The position numbers and the translations under genes were made by a program. Of a stretch of DNA of 34,612 bases, positions 32,155 through 34,612 are shown piece by piece. Source of the stretch: an uncultured Lysobacteraceae bacterium. GTDB lineage: Bacteria; Pseudomonadota; Gammaproteobacteria; Xanthomonadales; Xanthomonadaceae. The first letter of the stretch is position 1. Each line of letters starts with the position of its first letter. The notes under the pieces were generated by a model. That model was not told where the DNA came from. It was given only the letters and a program-made list of their open reading frames with translations, and ran no database searches. The DNA lies in assembly GCA_902825775.1 (NCBI GenBank), contig CADECF010000003.1, positions 77,088 through 111,699 of the forward strand, in the 5' to 3' direction.

Positions 32155-32308
32155 CGTCGTTCTCCTTCTGTCGGTCGAGGGGGAGGCGGCTGCAGCATAT
32201 GCGTCAGCACTGCCTCTTATCCCATCGACGAACGGGAGACGGCGTTATCGACAAGTTCCCGACGCCTTTTTCGGCATCGTCTAAGTGTCTGTACTTGCTG
32301 GTTTTTTA

Positions 32309-32344
32309 GGCATGCGGCCGACGCCCTTGCGGCGGCCGCATGCC
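32309..32344. repeat. Inverted repeat after the HAF-repeat gene
   Basis: Perfect 12-bp arms ggcatgcggccg (32309-32320) and cggccgcatgcc (32333-32344) enclose 12 bases. It lies five bases past the HAF-repeat protein stop. The T-run next to it is on the wrong side for that gene, so it is a stable hairpin rather than a standard terminator. Confidence 0.6.
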
Positions 32345-32349
32345 GGCCA

Positions 32350-33561
32350 TTAGCGGGCGCTGAGGAACGGCGTGGCTTTGAACGCCACGGTCTGCCCGGC
32401 CACGCTAGCGGTGCCGGTGATCCTGCCCAGATTGTCGATATCGTTGGCCGCGGTGAGCACTGCCGTATGTCCCGGCGAGATCAGCGTGTTCAGATCGCTG
32501 GGCACGCCGTTCTGCCAGATCACGGCGCGGCAATCGCCGCCTGCGCTGTTGCAGGACTGGCCGACGATCTGGCGCCATTCGTTGATGCCCAACGCCTGGC
32601 CGCGGCCCAACTGTTCGGCGTCGTGCGCGGGCAACAGATCGAGCCGTTTGATCGGTTGGCCTTTGATCCACAGGAACGCGCGCGGCCTGAACGAAGTGCC
32701 GACATCGGCCGAACGGTTGGCGAAACCGATCACGTCGCCGCGTTGATTGATCGCCATCGGCGTATTCCAAGCGATGCCGCCGAAATCGCCGATGTTCTTG
32801 GCAACGCCGTTTTCCCACAGCACGTTGCGTTTGGCGCTGAGCCCGCCCACCGCATTGCTGCATGCGCCCGAGATGCCGACGACCTGGCCGCGGTCGTTGA
32901 TCGCGGTGGCCGAGCTCACGCTGTCGCCCGGCAGCGGCGGCAACTCGCGCAACTGATGCTTGCCAGGGCCCCACACTGCGGCGCGGAACTGCAGCACTTG
33001 CGGCGCTGTGCAACTGGGATCGTGCACGCCGTTTTCGGCCCAACCGACGGTCTGTCCCCAATTGTTGGTGCCGGTAGCGAAGCTGTGCGTGCCGCCGGCG
33101 AACGGCGCCAGGCGCGTCATTACGCCGTTCTGCCATTTGAAACCCATGCAGCGCTTGCCGGTGGCGGTCGCTTCGGGGAAGAAGAAACCGCAGCTCCAGA
33201 TTTCGTTCAACGGATCGGGTTCGTCGGTCTGGGCGATGCCGCTGACGATGCCGACGATGTTCTTCACCGGCCACAGCACGGCGCTATTGGTACCGGCGCC
33301 GCCGAGCGTGCCCAGGTCGGTGCGCGCGTTTCCTCGCCACAAGACCGCATGCGTGACCTGTTCGCCTTCGAAACTCGACTGGCCGGCGATCCAGCCGCGG
33401 TCGTTGATGCTGGTGCCGGCAGTCGCGTTGCCGCCGAGCGTGGACAACAGTTCGAGCCTGTAGCGGATTTGCAGATTTTGCGCCGCCGCGGAGTCCGCAG
33501 CGTGGGCCGGGCCGGCCAGCAACGCGACGGACAAAGCGGATATTGCGATCGAAATCTTCAT
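32350..33561 (-). CDS. Exported HAF-repeat protein
   Basis: A 403-residue secreted protein with a signal peptide ending A-H-A near residue 21. It contains several HAF-type repeats of about 40-50 residues, each with an A-I-N-D-R-G-x-V-V-G core; clear copies begin TSINDRGWIAG, TNNWGQTVG, AINDRGQVVG, AINQRGDVIG, GINEWRQIVG and NDIDNLGRITG. Such repeats are thought to fold as a beta-propeller. Six cysteines are spread through the middle of the protein. The start follows a GGAGG box. No enzymatic or binding role is known for the family. The upstream 33562-33852 region shows no clear element. Confidence 0.85.
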   Translation of the reverse strand: MKISIAISALSVALLAGPAHAADSAAAQNLQIRYRLELLSTLGGNATAGTSINDRGWIAGQSSFEGEQVTHAVLWRGNARTDLGTLGGAGTNSAVLWPVKNIVGIVSGIAQTDEPDPLNEIWSCGFFFPEATATGKRCMGFKWQNGVMTRLAPFAGGTHSFATGTNNWGQTVGWAENGVHDPSCTAPQVLQFRAAVWGPGKHQLRELPPLPGDSVSSATAINDRGQVVGISGACSNAVGGLSAKRNVLWENGVAKNIGDFGGIAWNTPMAINQRGDVIGFANRSADVGTSFRPRAFLWIKGQPIKRLDLLPAHDAEQLGRGQALGINEWRQIVGQSCNSAGGDCRAVIWQNGVPSDLNTLISPGHTAVLTAANDIDNLGRITGTASVAGQTVAFKATPFLSAR

Positions 33562-33852
33562 GGGGCCTCCTTCGGGCCGAGCGAACCCGTGCGGCTGCGC
33601 TGGCGCAGCCGACAGATGGGAGCGAAAACCGCTTCCAATTCCGCGCAACGAGACATTCGTGCGCAGCGACGGTATGCCATCGCTGCGTGCGGGTTGCTCG
33701 CCGTTTCCGGACAGGTTTGCCCGCGTGAGCTTTGCGCCGCGCGCTTCGTCGAATGCTTAGGATTCGGTATTCGCGAGCGTTTCGCGATGCGCGCCACGCG
33801 CCAACCGATGTCGCGGCATCGCAAGTCGCGGGCGAGGCGATATCTGGCTTGT

Positions 33853-34052
33853 CTTTGTAGAGCAGGGCTTGCCCCGCTGCTCCTGGCTTTTTTGCAGGAG
33901 CGGCTTCTGCCGCGTCCCGAATGAAATGAGGGATCTGTTGTCGCTAGCTCTAAAGAAGCAGATCCGTCGCTGCGCTCGGGACGCGGCTGAAGCCGTTCCT
34001 AAAAAAAGCCAAAGCGAAAAAAAAGCAGCGGAGCAAGCCCCGCTCTACAAAG
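33853..34052. repeat. 200-bp nested inverted repeat (possible non-autonomous mobile element)
   Basis: The ends are inverted copies of the ctttgtagagcRgggcttgc repeat (33853-33881 and 34017-34052 reversed). Inside them ggcttttttgcaggagcggc at about 33886 pairs with gccgttcctaaaaaaagcc ending near 34010, and cgcgtcccga with tcgggacgcg. At the centre ggatctg at about 33929 pairs with cagatcc near 33960. The whole block can fold into one long imperfect hairpin with no coding capacity. It occupies most of the 503-bp gap between the HAF-repeat gene and the NTF2-like gene and resembles a MITE or a cluster of REP elements. Confidence 0.65.
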
Positions 34053-34064
34053 TGGGTTTGCGGC

Positions 34065-34511
34065 TCAGGGCGCAGGCAGCCGCGACGCATGACTGGCCAC
34101 GATCACCCAGCCTTCGGGCTTGCGGATGAAGGTATCGGTGAACTGGAAATCCAGCACGTAGGGCTTGCCGTCGCTTTTGCCTTCCACGCGGGTGATGCCG
34201 GTGGTCACGGCCGCGTCGCCATAGAACCTGATCTTGGTGCCGCGGTTGCGGAATACGTCGTACCGGGTGCCGTTGCGCAGGTCGGCGACCTCATCGGCAC
34301 GCGTGGTGACCTTGCCGGTCGAGCTGGTCAGCGTGAACGTCGGATCGAGATGTTTCTCGAGCCAATCCGCATCCTCGCGTTCGAAGGCGGCGCAGATCTC
34401 GCGCTCGGCCTGCAGGATGGCCCGGGTGTCGTCGGCTTCGGACGCGCAGACGGGCAGGCAGGCGAACAGGGCGGCGACGATCGGCAGCGACAGGGCGAAA
34501 CGGTTCGGCAT
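34065..34511 (-). CDS. Exported NTF2-like (SnoaL/DUF4440) protein
   Basis: A 148-residue protein with a signal peptide ending C-A-S-E at about residue 23. The mature part has the cone-shaped NTF2-like pattern: an N-terminal helix (ADDTRAILQAEREICAAFEREDADWLEKHL), then strands with FTLTSSTGKVTTR, YGDAAVTTGI and a final GWVIVASHAS. Such folds act as small enzymes or as ligand-binding domains. Its substrate is unknown, and the periplasm is the expected location. It is a single gene; its stop is 12 bases from the large inverted repeat. Confidence 0.85.
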   Translation of the reverse strand: MPNRFALSLPIVAALFACLPVCASEADDTRAILQAEREICAAFEREDADWLEKHLDPTFTLTSSTGKVTTRADEVADLRNGTRYDVFRNRGTKIRFYGDAAVTTGITRVEGKSDGKPYVLDFQFTDTFIRKPEGWVIVASHASRLPAP

Positions 34512-34583
34512 GCGGGTTCTCCGGCGATGGCGTCAATTTAACCCGGCCTCGCGCGCGCGCGAAGCGGATCGGCGCTGCTGAAA

Positions 34584-34609
34584 ACCACCCGTGTGGTGCT
34601 TGCTTTTTT
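34584..34609 (+). terminator. Weak terminator-like hairpin at the window edge
   Basis: A 5-bp stem accac/gtggt (34584-34588 and 34593-34597) is followed by a T-rich run ending at 34609. There is no plus-strand gene before it in this window, so its meaning is unclear. Confidence 0.25.
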
Positions 34610-34612
34610 GCA

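Noticed and set aside
31579-33924. 781-codon plus-strand frame across the YciI and HAF-repeat genes
   Set aside because: It runs antisense through two well-supported genes and their promoter region, and the product has no recognisable domain.

Overview
The window is a GC-rich chromosomal segment that reads as a Lysobacter-like gammaproteobacterium (family Lysobacteraceae/Xanthomonadaceae). The clues are family-level: a class III (PhaC/PhaE) polyhydroxyalkanoate synthase, NalP-like autotransporter protease, DUF3011, HAF-repeat and ECF42/YciI proteins, many TonB-type envelope proteins, and numerous short hairpin repeats of the type built on GTGGGAGCGGCTTCAGCCGC. I saw no insertion sequence, prophage, CRISPR array, tRNA or rRNA.

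Layout. 1-1082: two alanine-rich lipoproteins on the minus strand, each with a strong terminator. 1083-2258: acetyl-CoA acetyltransferase. 2489-5305: secreted subtilisin-like autotransporter. 5442-7800: an unknown membrane protein divergent from an ArsR repressor/SRPBCC pair with clear twin operators. 7842-22937: a long region dominated by 3-hydroxybutyrate (3HB) and polyhydroxybutyrate (PHB) functions. 22934-24010: small envelope genes. 24066-24307: a candidate structured non-coding RNA. 24328-27359: DUF3011, EF-hand, NRDE, a small hypothetical and a cation-efflux-like gene. 27549-28922: RNA helicase DbpA. 29119-32154: DUF1428, a DHFR-like protein, an ECF42-type sigma factor and its YciI partner. 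32350-34511: HAF-repeat protein, a 200-bp nested inverted repeat and an NTF2-like protein.

The main point of interest is 9143-22937. It contains a GntP-family permease, a divergent TonB-dependent receptor, a hybrid histidine kinase whose sensor is an SLC5 transporter domain, a LuxR-type response regulator in one operon with 3-hydroxybutyrate dehydrogenase, a lipoprotein 3HB-oligomer hydrolase, and PhaE-PhaC. With the thiolase at 1083 this supplies candidate steps for outer-membrane uptake, oligomer cleavage, inner-membrane import, sensing, oxidation and re-polymerisation of 3HB. The enzymes are recognised from sequence with good confidence. That the receptor, permease, kinase and hydrolase work as one 3HB-oligomer acquisition system is my inference from gene order. 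No acetoacetyl-CoA reductase, phasin or PHB depolymerase was seen in the window.

Regulatory signals that can be read directly include twin 16-bp palindromes around a nearly leaderless arsR start, an 11-bp sequence shared by the bdhA/oligomer-hydrolase and phaE upstream regions, an inverted repeat before the kinase gene, and a perfect 16-bp palindrome before the NRDE gene.
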